NCBI RefSeq assembly: GCF_014287585.1
Contig: NZ_JACOOJ010000001.1
Span: forward strand, 1-64,000
DNA length: 64,000 nucleotides
Reading direction: 5' to 3'
DNA from: Parabacteroides hominis
GTDB taxonomy: Bacteria; Bacteroidota; Bacteroidia; Bacteroidales; Tannerellaceae
Translations under genes and position numbers: made by a program
Shown: positions 35,101-42,482 of the stretch, one piece after another
Layout: the number at the start of each line of letters is the position of its first letter
Numbering within the stretch: position 1 is the first letter of the stretch
The notes under the pieces: generated by a model
The model's input: the letters and a program-made list of their open reading frames with translations, nothing else
Told to the model about the DNA's origin: nothing
Databases searched by the model: none

Positions 35101-36210
35101 ACCATTCCCTTTGGTTCCGAACCAGATTGTTTTTTCATCTTCGGTATAGATCGAACGGACCGGATTACGCATGACAATCGGCAAATTTTTGAGTTGAATT
35201 CCTGAGAACCGGTTATACTTGTCATAATACATCCGGACTCCCTGCCCGTCTGTCCCGACCCAAAGAATATCCTGCTTCCGGTCAGGCAAGACACAGAATA
35301 ACCCGACATCAAACCCCAGTGCCTCTTCTTCCGGATTGCCGATGTTCAGCAAAAGCCCATTCCTGAAAACCAGGTACGGGTCGGAATGAAACAAAGCGAT
35401 GCGGGACAGCTTTCCGTATTTATCCATCCAGCCGGTAAGGTCGGCCAGATACTCTTTCTTGCGATCTTTCATCCGGTAAGAGTAAAAGCGGTTTTCCATA
35501 TCCACATAGTACAGAATGCCATCGAGGTAATAAGCACGGTCTATTTTCTTCTCATGGACCGGAGTTTTCTTTATGTCCAATGACAAAGGAAAAGATTCGA
35601 AGTCCGGACAAATCTCAAGCAGGCTGCCATCGGCGTCAAGAATAAAGAACTGCCTTTCCCCGCCTGCAAACAAGACTTTGGCTACTTCTTCATTCATTCC
35701 CTGTACATGTACATCCTGGAAAGAACCGGCTTCGGGAGAATAGCAGGAGATAAAATCTTTTTGCTTTATGACCAGCGTATTACCTACCGAATCAGACGCC
35801 ACGTTCAGGCATTCGGGATATTCCGTATAAGACTCCGTCACTTTCCGGTCTTTCAGTGAGAACCGGCTCAATCCCATAGAAGTCGATACCCACAGATATC
35901 CGTCTCCGCCATACACGATTTTATTAATGATATTGCTGCATAAAGTATTCTTGTTGTTCGGCTCAAAGCGAAATACATAGGTATTCTTTCCATTATACAA
36001 ATTCAAGCCATCGTAGGTGCCGATCCACATATAACCGTTCTCATCCTGGTACATGTCAAGAATGGCATTATTCGACAAATCTATATTATCCGCCATATGC
36101 AGGGAAATCCCAGCGGACACTGGACAAGAAAACAGGAACAAGCAGACAATAACAGACCTGACAAAACGAAAAAACGCCGCATATCTGGTATCTATATAGG
36201 ATAAATTCAT
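32146..36210 (-). CDS. Hybrid two-component system regulator of the PUL
   Basis: This 1354-residue one-protein sensor-regulator has a signal peptide (about 14-35), a periplasmic two-propeller sensor (WIGTYDGLNLY, WVSTSMGLSRF, WFGTKGNGFV and similar repeats to about residue 680), a Y_Y_Y domain (about 690-775), and one membrane helix (about 785-805). The cytoplasmic part has a HisKA domain with His846 in NITHELCTPL (Cys where Arg is usual), an HATPase domain (NLVSNAFKY, NGLGLFICH), a receiver with Asp1151 (IITDIMMPNMDG), and a C-terminal AraC helix-turn-helix (VQEIIYQVGISNKSYFYREF). It should bind a mannose-containing oligosaccharide and switch on the susC operon. TATATTTG lies at 36230-36237. 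Confidence 0.95.
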   Translation of the reverse strand: MNLSYIDTRYAAFFRFVRSVIVCLFLFSCPVSAGISLHMADNIDLSNNAILDMYQDENGYMWIGTYDGLNLYNGKNTYVFRFEPNNKNTLCSNIINKIVYGGDGYLWVSTSMGLSRFSLKDRKVTESYTEYPECLNVASDSVGNTLVIKQKDFISCYSPEAGSFQDVHVQGMNEEVAKVLFAGGERQFFILDADGSLLEICPDFESFPLSLDIKKTPVHEKKIDRAYYLDGILYYVDMENRFYSYRMKDRKKEYLADLTGWMDKYGKLSRIALFHSDPYLVFRNGLLLNIGNPEEEALGFDVGLFCVLPDRKQDILWVGTDGQGVRMYYDKYNRFSGIQLKNLPIVMRNPVRSIYTEDEKTIWFGTKGNGFVRVEDYDSYEKGEIPVGKVKHFTTSDGLSSDRVYCFRKSNYYPWVWIGTEGPGLSYYSLVDKKVYTLASLVDTKIRYVHAIREVNDSTLWMATTGDGLLEVVIGKKDGEPVIKYVESFILEKNGKVCNEFHSMNYDDEASLLYLGSRGGYGLVRFNLLTKKYEFIPMNNAGNRAVGDVLCMCYSQDSTFYLGASSGMTQMKLHSGTPAEVRQYSRIDGIKNDMVHGILEDPDGCIWLSTNKGLAKYNPHNHFFHNYGSPDLDVTEFSDDAYWKCPYTGKLFFGGINGLIWVDPQNDRQENYKPALHFFELKMGNETHSLYDYTDQKTGYVTIPPNISTFSISFVATDYIHGENYEYSYLLENYNTSWAELQKDNEVAFTKLPYGNYVLKVRYKNDVFDSDAKEYFLHIRVLPPWYRSSWAMIVYGLLLAAICSGIVYWLRLRIVEKQAEVARKIREEQKEKLYEAKLNFFANITHELCTPLTLINGVNDYIKTSADRLADGKLEKYARILGENVTSLNELIQEILDLRKIEEAGFSQIHIKRVSVSGLIRKQCESFMPVAEQNGINFTFNEAGKPVYWNTDVPSLKKIIRNLVSNAFKYTEQKGTIDVSVRIENDSLIIKIYNTGKGIAEADLKTIFDRFHILGDLDGNNYTRMTSRNGLGLFICHSMAQLLRGEIKVESKEGESAEFIVTLPYLEAEEADSDGQAEEEGPVVQPVVSAMTAETEVNTGSPVILVVDDNRDIVWLIKETLSSEYIVREAFNAEEALALMEQQTPDLIITDIMMPNMDGFELISRVKSDKFTRHIPLIVVSAKVSENEQAEGLNLGADAYLTKPFSSVVLHSVVNRLMANKKELKDYYYSPESAYEQSGGQLIHQEDKEFMDSVTAIIKENLAQDTLRPELIADKLGMNARALYRRFKKISPLTPSDFIKDYRMMHAAQLLVTTNLSVQEIIYQVGISNKSYFYREFSSKYGMTPRQYRMRGIE

Positions 36211-36229
36211 AATAACGGTTATTAGGCCA

Positions 36230-36269
36230 CAAATATAGTAAATAATGTGTCAATTTTTTCTTACTTTTG
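36230..36269. promoter_or_regulatory. Divergent promoter region, regulator and tlpA-like gene
   Basis: TATATTTG on the minus strand (36230-36237) faces the regulator gene and TACTTTTG on the plus strand (36262-36269) faces the TlpA-like gene. Both fit TAnnTTTG. -33 boxes are not clear. Confidence 0.55.
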
Positions 36270-36323
36270 CACCAAACGTCTGTAACTAATAAAGTATTAA
36301 TCGTTTTAATACAACGTAAATAT

Positions 36324-37442
36324 ATGAAAAAGTATCTTCCTATCGCCGCTTCCGTCCTGCTTCTTGCAGCCTGTAGCGAAAAACCGGGTTACGAAATTAC
36401 CGGTACCGTTTCAAACAGTGATTTGAACGGTAAGTATGTATACCTCTATGAATATGGGGTAAAAGACGCTGCACCACTGGATAGCGCCTTAGTACAAAAC
36501 GGAGCTTTTGCCCTGAAAGGCACACAAAACGCCCCCGCCCTCCGTACTCTCCGTTTTTCGGAAGAAGTGGTTGAACCGGTACGGGTCGCCCCTGGAGAAA
36601 ACGCTCCGTTCATGGCAACATTCGTACTGGAAAACGGGAAATTGGCAGTCGTACTGGATTCGACTTCCACTGTTAGCGGTACACCTGAAAATGATGCACA
36701 AAAAGAGTTGCAGGCTAAGATTAAAGACTTACGCTCCGGTATAGACAAATTGGTTGCCGATATGAAATCGGGTGATGAAAACCTGATCAAACAAGCAGAA
36801 GCTAAGTATGAGGAAATCGACCGGAAGATTACAGAAGCCGTTGTCAACTACATCCTAACCCATACGGACAAACAATCTGCCGCCAAGAACCTGTACGATT
36901 TCCGTTACAACATCGACGAAGACCGGCAAAATGAAATCATCTCCAAAGCTGATTCTTCTTTCAAATCCGTTCCGGGAATCAACTACATGATCGATCATCT
37001 GAATGTACTGAAAAAGGTTGCCGTAGGACAGAAGTTCACGGATTTCGAAATGCCGGATGCCAAAGGTGAAATGCACAAACTCTCCGAATACGTCGGTAAC
37101 GGCAAAATCGTCCTGATCGATTTCTGGGCATCCTGGTGTCCTCCCTGCCGCGCAGAAATGCCGAACCTGGTCAAAGCCTATAAAGACTACAAGGGCAAAG
37201 GATTCGATATCGTCGGCATCTCGCTGGACAGTAAAGCCGACGCATGGGCCAAAGGCGTAAAAGACCTGAACATCACCTGGACACAGTTGTCCGACCTGAA
37301 AGGCTGGCAGAACGGCGGAGCCGCCCTTTATGGCGTCAACAGCATCCCTCATACCGTACTGGTTGACAAAGACGGCACGATCATCGCCAAGAACCTGCAC
37401 GGCCAGGAACTGGAAGATAAAATTAAAGAAGTTTTGAAATAA
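36324..37442 (+). CDS. TlpA-like lipoprotein thiol-disulfide oxidoreductase
   Basis: This is a 372-residue periplasm-facing lipoprotein. The start at 36324 gives the signal MKKYLPIAASVLLLAAC with a lipobox Cys at 17, and the frame upstream of it lacks a signal. An N-terminal DUF4369-type domain (YEITGTVSNSDLNGKYVYLY, about 22-120) and a helical linker precede a thioredoxin-like domain with WCPPC (Cys272 and Cys275) and the cis-Pro segment SIPHTVLVD. Such proteins reduce periplasmic disulfides or apocytochromes in Bacteroidetes. It appears monocistronic. Confidence 0.92.
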   Translation: MKKYLPIAASVLLLAACSEKPGYEITGTVSNSDLNGKYVYLYEYGVKDAAPLDSALVQNGAFALKGTQNAPALRTLRFSEEVVEPVRVAPGENAPFMATFVLENGKLAVVLDSTSTVSGTPENDAQKELQAKIKDLRSGIDKLVADMKSGDENLIKQAEAKYEEIDRKITEAVVNYILTHTDKQSAAKNLYDFRYNIDEDRQNEIISKADSSFKSVPGINYMIDHLNVLKKVAVGQKFTDFEMPDAKGEMHKLSEYVGNGKIVLIDFWASWCPPCRAEMPNLVKAYKDYKGKGFDIVGISLDSKADAWAKGVKDLNITWTQLSDLKGWQNGGAALYGVNSIPHTVLVDKDGTIIAKNLHGQELEDKIKEVLK

Positions 37443-37474
37443 CCGGGCCTGTTGCACGGCTGAATTAAAAATTT

Positions 37475-37482
37475 TATCTTTG
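37475..37482 (+). promoter_or_regulatory. Promoter box of the Fe-S/GGGtGRT operon
   Basis: TATCTTTG fits the -7 consensus, with a partial GTTG element 20 bases upstream (37451-37454). The leader to the first gene is about 75 bases. Confidence 0.6.
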
Positions 37483-37561
37483 TGCGGTCTTTTATAAAGC
37501 GATCTTACATTAAAATTAGCATAAAGTTTTATTATCACTTTAATATAATAAATTAGCGATT

Positions 37562-38254
37562 ATGATTTATTCACATGAAGTTCAACACATGTGTGTTGTA
37601 AAAAAGGGAGCTAACCACCAGTGTGCTCCGATTCCTGAAGAAGGAAAGTGGGTTAGAGCAACTCAGATTTCTGACATTTCTGGTTTGACTCACGGTATCG
37701 GTTGGTGTGCACCGAAACAGGGTGGATGTAAGCTGACTCTGAACGTTAAAGAAGGAATTATCCAGGAAGCACTTGTAGAAACTATCGGTTGCTCAGGTAT
37801 GACTCACTCTGCTGCTATGGCTTCAGAAATCCTGCCGGGCAAAACACTGTTGGAAGCATTGAACACTGACCTTGTTTGTGACGCTATCAACACTGCAATG
37901 CGCGAATTGTTCCTGCAGATCGTTTACGGTCGTACACAGTCTGCTTTCTCTGAAGACGGTCTGCCTATCGGTGCCGGTCTGGAAGACTTGGGTAAAGGTC
38001 TGCGTAGCCAGGTCGGTACAATGTACGGAACACTGGCTAAGGGTACTCGTTACCTGGAAATGGCTGAAGGCTACTGTACTCGTATGGCTCTCGATGCTGA
38101 CGACGAAGTAATCGGTTACGAATTTGTTCACCTGGGCAAGTTCATGGATATGGTAAAGAAGGGTATGGATGCTAACGAAGCACTGGAAAAAGCTAAGGGC
38201 TCTTACGGTCGTTTCAAAGAAGCTGTAAAATATATCGATCCTCGTAATGAATAA
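37562..38254 (+). CDS. NifU-like Fe-S cluster assembly scaffold protein
   Basis: This 230-residue protein of the NifU/IscU-related scaffold class is found paired with GGGtGRT proteins. Cys residues at 11, 21, 49, 56 and 78 (VQHMCVV, NHQCAP, GWCAPKQGGC, TIGCSGMTHSAAM) are suited to cluster binding. GCSGMTHSAAMASEILPGKT resembles the scaffold core. The C-terminal 90 residues are helical. It is the first gene of an operon and overlaps the small membrane protein gene by 8 bases. Very regular codon choice suggests high expression. The precise client proteins are unknown. Confidence 0.8.
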   Translation: MIYSHEVQHMCVVKKGANHQCAPIPEEGKWVRATQISDISGLTHGIGWCAPKQGGCKLTLNVKEGIIQEALVETIGCSGMTHSAAMASEILPGKTLLEALNTDLVCDAINTAMRELFLQIVYGRTQSAFSEDGLPIGAGLEDLGKGLRSQVGTMYGTLAKGTRYLEMAEGYCTRMALDADDEVIGYEFVHLGKFMDMVKKGMDANEALEKAKGSYGRFKEAVKYIDPRNE

Positions 38255-38438
38255 GAAAACACTGACACGCGTCCTCTTCGGGCTGATCGCAATCACCATA
38301 GTGGCAACGGTTATCGCTTACTTCGTGATTAAGCCGGACCGTCCCTGGATGGCTTTTTATGTGGCCTGCTGCGGCGGTGTGCTTGTTTTCAATTTTCTGA
38401 TATCTTTATTTCTGGTAAATAAGAACTTAAAAAAGTAA
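38247..38438 (+). CDS. Small two-helix membrane protein
   Basis: This 63-residue protein consists of two membrane helices (about 8-27 and 34-56) joined by KPDRPWMAF, with a positively charged start and end. It overlaps the scaffold gene by 8 bases and ends 8 bases before the GGGtGRT gene, so it is part of that operon. I do not recognise its family. Its conserved placement would be worth comparing across genomes. Confidence 0.75.
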   Translation: MNKKTLTRVLFGLIAITIVATVIAYFVIKPDRPWMAFYVACCGGVLVFNFLISLFLVNKNLKK

Positions 38439-38446
38439 AAAATAAT

Positions 38447-39448
38447 ATGGCTTTATTTGAAAGTTATGACCGCCGTATCGATCATATCAACGCGGTTTTA
38501 AAAGAATATGGTATCAACGGTATCGAAGAAGCAAAGGCTATCTGCGACGCTAAAGGTATCGACCCTTATACAATGTGTAAGGAAACACAACCTATCTGTT
38601 TCGAAAATGCTTGCTGGGCTTACGTTGTAGGTGCTGCTATTGCAATCAAGAAGGGCTGCACAAATGCTGCCGAAGCTGCCGAAGCTATCGGTATCGGTCT
38701 GCAGGCATTCTGTATCGCCGGTTCTGTTGCCGACGATCGTAAGGTAGGTATCGGCCACGGTAATCTGGCTGCCCGTCTGCTTCGTGAAGAAACAAAATGT
38801 TTCGCATTCCTGGCAGGCCACGAATCTTTCGCTGCTGCCGAAGGTGCTATCAAGATCGCAGAAATGGCAAACAAAGTTCGTAAAGAACCGTTGCGCGTTA
38901 TCTTGAACGGTCTGGGTAAGGATGCTGCTAAAATCATTTCCCGTATCAACGGCTTCACTTACGTTCAGACTCAGTTCGACTATATGACTGGCGAAGTAAA
39001 CGTAATCGAAGAAAAAGCATACTCTACCGGTCTGCGTGCTAAAGTTAAGTGCTACGGTGCTGACGACGTTCGCGAAGGTGTTGCTATCATGCGTAAAGAA
39101 GGTGTTGACGTGTCTATCACAGGTAACTCTACTAACCCGACTCGTTTCCAGCACCCGGTTGCAGGCACTTACAAGAAAGAATGTATGGAAAACGGTCACC
39201 CGTATTTCTCTGTAGCTTCAGGTGGTGGTACAGGCCGTACCCTGCATCCGGATAACATGGCAGCCGGTCCTGCTTCTTATGGTATGACCGACACGATGGG
39301 CCGTATGCACGGTGACGCTCAGTTCGCCGGTTCTTCATCCGTTCCCGCTCACGTGGAAATGATGGGCTTCTTAGGTATGGGTAACAACCCGATGGTAGGT
39401 GCTACTGTTGCTGTAGCTGTTGCTATCGAGGAAGCTATGAAGAAGTAA
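38447..39448 (+). CDS. GGGtGRT family protein
   Basis: This 333-residue protein is named for the motif ASGGGTGRTLHPDNMA (about 258-273). Other visible blocks are ENACWAYVVGAAIAIKKGC, DDRKVGIGHGNLAARLL, ETKCFAFLAGHESFAAAEGA and SITGNSTNPTRFQHPVAGTY. The role of the family is not established. The constant partner is the Fe-S scaffold protein, so a metal-cluster or redox function is a fair guess. No signal peptide is present. The gene ends the operon and is followed by a strong terminator. Codon use implies high expression. Confidence 0.9.
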   Translation: MALFESYDRRIDHINAVLKEYGINGIEEAKAICDAKGIDPYTMCKETQPICFENACWAYVVGAAIAIKKGCTNAAEAAEAIGIGLQAFCIAGSVADDRKVGIGHGNLAARLLREETKCFAFLAGHESFAAAEGAIKIAEMANKVRKEPLRVILNGLGKDAAKIISRINGFTYVQTQFDYMTGEVNVIEEKAYSTGLRAKVKCYGADDVREGVAIMRKEGVDVSITGNSTNPTRFQHPVAGTYKKECMENGHPYFSVASGGGTGRTLHPDNMAAGPASYGMTDTMGRMHGDAQFAGSSSVPAHVEMMGFLGMGNNPMVGATVAVAVAIEEAMKK

Positions 39449-39474
39449 AAGACTATCATTTATAGTATAAGCAG

Positions 39475-39509
39475 AGTCCTTGCAATCCGCGGATTGCAAG
39501 GACTTTTTT
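39475..39509 (+). terminator. Terminator of the GGGtGRT operon
   Basis: AGTCCTTGCAATCC and GGATTGCAAGGACT form a 14-base perfect stem with almost no loop (CGC), followed by a T tract. Confidence 0.9.
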
Positions 39510-39664
39510 ATTAAATGGAAATATAATCAGAAAAATATGTAGAAAATCAAAACAAAATGGAACGCCGGTTGTTACATTATAAACAAACATAGTAAAAAAA
39601 GTTCATTCAATAAAGCAATGATAACCGGAATTCTGATATTCCACGAAAAATGTAACTTCAATAA

Positions 39665-40018
39665 ATGACGGCATCTAAAACAGGTAAACATTTAGCAGGC
39701 TTCATCCTATTTCCGATGATGTTCTTCCTATTGCTCTCCTGCCCTACCAAAAGGGAGCTTAAGCAGATGATGAATATTCATTTGCGAACAGTCAAAGTCG
39801 AGAATTGCAACAAAGTGCGCAATACCTGTTCCTTCGAAGTATCTGCACCTGGTAAGGAGCAAAACAATCCTCAATACACACATTTGGCCGGCCTTTCTCC
39901 GGACGGCACACAGTTCTGCTTGCCCTCTACGACAGTCCTATCCGAACAAGTAAGGCGAAACACAGATGTATTCATACAGCAATCGCTGTTCATCTGCTAT
40001 CGTAAACTAATTATTTAA
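39665..40018 (+). CDS. Small hypothetical lipoprotein
   Basis: This 117-residue protein has a lipoprotein-type signal (GFILFPMMFFLLLSC, Cys at about 26). The mature part has Cys at about 48, 54, 85 and 110 and no recognised domain. The C-terminus, YRKLII, resembles the LRKIII end of the secreted protein at 61763, and both are basic and of similar size. It precedes the broken DoxD-DoxA gene by 75 bases and could share its transcript. The coding call rests on the signal peptide and length only. Confidence 0.55.
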   Translation: MTASKTGKHLAGFILFPMMFFLLLSCPTKRELKQMMNIHLRTVKVENCNKVRNTCSFEVSAPGKEQNNPQYTHLAGLSPDGTQFCLPSTTVLSEQVRRNTDVFIQQSLFICYRKLII

Positions 40019-40093
40019 GAGTTATTCCAAGACAAATTACTTTTACGAAAAAGACTCAAACAAATTAGTACACTTACAAAAACATTAAGAAAC

Positions 40094-41128
40094 ATGATAA
40101 ATCAGAATAAGCAGGAGATGCTCGATGCATACTCCATAGTCGGTTTATTTACCTTTTCATTACGATTGGTTGTCGGATGAACCTATTTTTCAGCTTTTTG
40201 GAGACGTCTCGTCTTAGAGAATAAACTGATACCGGATGTACCCGGTTATATCGGAGAGAAATTCAACCATTTCCTCCCCAACGCTTTCGGTATCAAACCG
40301 ATGATCGAATATCTGGTTACGACACCGGATGTCCTCTGGTGGGCGATGGTTATATTTACCATCATTGAAGGAATCGTCGGGCTATTGATTATGCTTGGCT
40401 TTTTTACCCGCTTAATGAGTATCGGGGTTTTCAGCCTGGCTACCGGTATCCTGCTGGGATCGGGATGGCTGGGGACTACCTGCCTCGATGAATGGCAGAT
40501 CGGGATATTGGGAGCAACTGCGGGCTTCACGATCTTTCTGTCAGGAGGGGGAAAATATTCACTCGACTATCTATTACTCCCCAAGATACAAGCCTTACGG
40601 AACCAGTCATGGTTGGTATGGCTGACTTCCGGAGCACTTCCTTTAAGGGCCGGCACGCTCGGCAAGATTGCCGGAGCCGGAGCTTTTGCCCTTTTGTTTG
40701 TGTCGCTTGCAACAAATCAGATCTTCCACAACGGGGTATGGGGAAAGCTGCATAACAAATCGGTTAAACCTAAAATAGAGATATCAGACGCGAGTATACA
40801 GAGCGGCAAGTTGTCCTTCACTGTTTACCGTGTTGAAGGGGCGGATGTATATGGTTCTTTCCTGATCGGCATCACGTTGAAAGACAAAAACGGGAATGTG
40901 GTCTTGAATAAGGATGCAGAAGCACTGTCCCGCTTTCCGGTATCAAACATTCAAAATCAGTATATAGCCAAAGTCGCACCAGGCAAACACAGCCTGGTTA
41001 TTCCGCTCGGAAGCAAAGCCGACCTGACGATCAGCGACAACTCTTTAGCTGATCTGCCTAAAGGGAGATACGAATTGCTTCTCACGGATGTCAGCGGCAT
41101 TACCTGGCAAACAGATCTTAGATACTAA
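40094..41128 (+). pseudogene. DoxD-DoxA fusion gene interrupted by an in-frame TGA
   Basis: From the ATG at 40094 the frame reads through SIVGLFTFSLRLVVG, then TGA at 40178-40180, then TYFSAFWRRLVLENKL and the rest in the same frame to 41128. Family members have Trp at this spot (GWTYFS), so one TGG to TGA change accounts for the break. The remainder carries the DoxD-type membrane domain (GTTCLDEWQIGILGATAGF-like block, several helices) and a DoxA-like domain at the C-terminus. These are subunits of thiosulfate:quinone oxidoreductase. It is likely a recent pseudogene, or a sequencing or read-through case. A restart at the internal Met codon (about 40301) would drop one helix. Confidence 0.8.
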
Positions 41129-41147
41129 CATACCATTTTCCCTTTAA

Positions 41148-41193
41148 AGAAGAGGCTTAATGCTCATCTCTTCAGAGATTAAGCCTCCTTCTT
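41148..41193. terminator. Bidirectional terminator between convergent genes
   Basis: GAGGCTTAAT (41152-41161) pairs with ATTAAGCCTC (41178-41187), with more pairing inside (CATCTCTTCAGAGATT). It is flanked by A- and T-rich ends and sits between two convergent genes. Confidence 0.7.
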
Positions 41194-41229
41194 CAACACT
41201 AACCCTTCTTGCCGATGAGTCTGTCCGGT

Positions 41230-41745
41230 TCACTTAAGAAGTGACTTCAGATATTCCGGAAACTCGTTAGTCATCCAGTTACCCTCGTAAATCTTTCCAT
41301 TTATAAAGAAAGTGGGAGTTCCTTCTACACCGGCCTTATTACCTGAATCGTAGTCTTCCTGTACCTTGCGGACGAAACGTTCCTGCCCGAAGTCTTCTTT
41401 GAACTTCTTGACATCCATATCGATAAGACGGGCATACTCGATCAAATGGGCATCATCGAGTTCTTTCTGGTTCTCGAACAGGATATCGTGCATTTCCCAG
41501 AACTTGTCCTGTGCCGAGGCTGTTTCGGCAGCAACAGCCGCATGTACGGCATATTGGTGTAACTCGTCCAACGGGTAGTTACGAAAGATGAAGCGGATTT
41601 TATCACCCTGCTCTTTCAGGATATCTTTCATAATATAAAAAGCCTTTCCGCAATAGGAACATTGAAAATCCGCGTATTCTACTATTTCTATCGGGGCATC
41701 GGCGGAGCCCAGGATATGATCCTTATTTGTCACATGTAAATTCAT
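41230..41745 (-). CDS. DsbA-family thioredoxin-fold protein
   Basis: This 171-residue protein has a DsbA-like fold with the active site CSYC (Cys29 and Cys32) in EYADFQCSYCGKA and the cis-Pro loop GVEGTPTFFING. No signal peptide is visible, which suggests a cytoplasmic location. Similar short proteins, sometimes linked to NhaA antiporters, act in oxidant handling. It is a single gene, convergent with the broken DoxD-DoxA gene. Confidence 0.88.
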   Translation of the reverse strand: MNLHVTNKDHILGSADAPIEIVEYADFQCSYCGKAFYIMKDILKEQGDKIRFIFRNYPLDELHQYAVHAAVAAETASAQDKFWEMHDILFENQKELDDAHLIEYARLIDMDVKKFKEDFGQERFVRKVQEDYDSGNKAGVEGTPTFFINGKIYEGNWMTNEFPEYLKSLLK

Positions 41746-42038
41746 ATTGATAATTATTTAGTTGATTATGAATTAAGAACACCTCTTCCCTCCTATTTGT
41801 TCCGAATATTATACATTCGTTTTGGATCGTTAGTTCTCTTTTTATTTACCTCCACAGCCAAGAAAAGAGGTTGCACAATGTATGTGCCTGTCGGGAGGCA
41901 CGAATGATTTGAAGAAGGTGATTAACAGGCAGTAGGAAAATCGGAAATGCGAAAAAGCTGAAAGAAAAAGGGGGAATCCAATTAAGCCTTTGAGACGAAT
42001 AAAAGGATAGCCCCCTAAATACCGGCTTGTGATGCAGG

Positions 42039-42473
42039 CTATTTCTTAACTAAAGTATATTTATATCCTGTTTCCGAGCAGTCTTGCAGGATAAGAGTAT
42101 CACCTTTGATAGACACAGGATAGGCCGGGTTGGTCTCGTAGAAAACATCCATCAGATAGGCTTCATAGCCGGCCCCCGTATCCGCTTTGCGCCAGTTCAA
42201 GGCCCCCGGTTCGGCTTTGCCGTCCTCCGTCCAGACATACTGGTCGTCTGCAAACTTGATGAAGGTATTCTCATATTCGCAGAACTCACGGGCATTCTTG
42301 CCACTCACCAGTTCCCATTCGCCGTTGACCAGTGTCTTGATCTCAGGGAGATCCTTATCGAACAACGTTACATTCACGTTTTCCGTTTCCTTCTTCTTAT
42401 TGCTCTGACAAGCCGTACCAAACAGCAGGACAGCAACAAGCAACAACGGCAATACATTCATCAGTTTCTTCAT
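42039..42473 (-). CDS. Small lipocalin-like lipoprotein
   Basis: This 144-residue lipoprotein has a signal peptide with lipobox FGTAC (Cys at 22). The mature part has alternating polar and hydrophobic strands (NGEWELVSGKN, NTFIKFADDQYVWTEDG, GDTLILQDC) that look like a small beta-barrel of the lipocalin-like kind. The ligand is unknown. It lies 9 bases after the protease-TPR gene and is presumably its operon partner in the cell envelope. Confidence 0.7.
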   Translation of the reverse strand: MKKLMNVLPLLLVAVLLFGTACQSNKKKETENVNVTLFDKDLPEIKTLVNGEWELVSGKNAREFCEYENTFIKFADDQYVWTEDGKAEPGALNWRKADTGAGYEAYLMDVFYETNPAYPVSIKGDTLILQDCSETGYKYTLVKK

Positions 42474-42482
42474 ATTCCTCTC

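Noticed and set aside
36855..37538. 227-codon minus-strand frame over the TlpA-like gene
   Set aside because: It is antisense to a well-supported thioredoxin-like lipoprotein.
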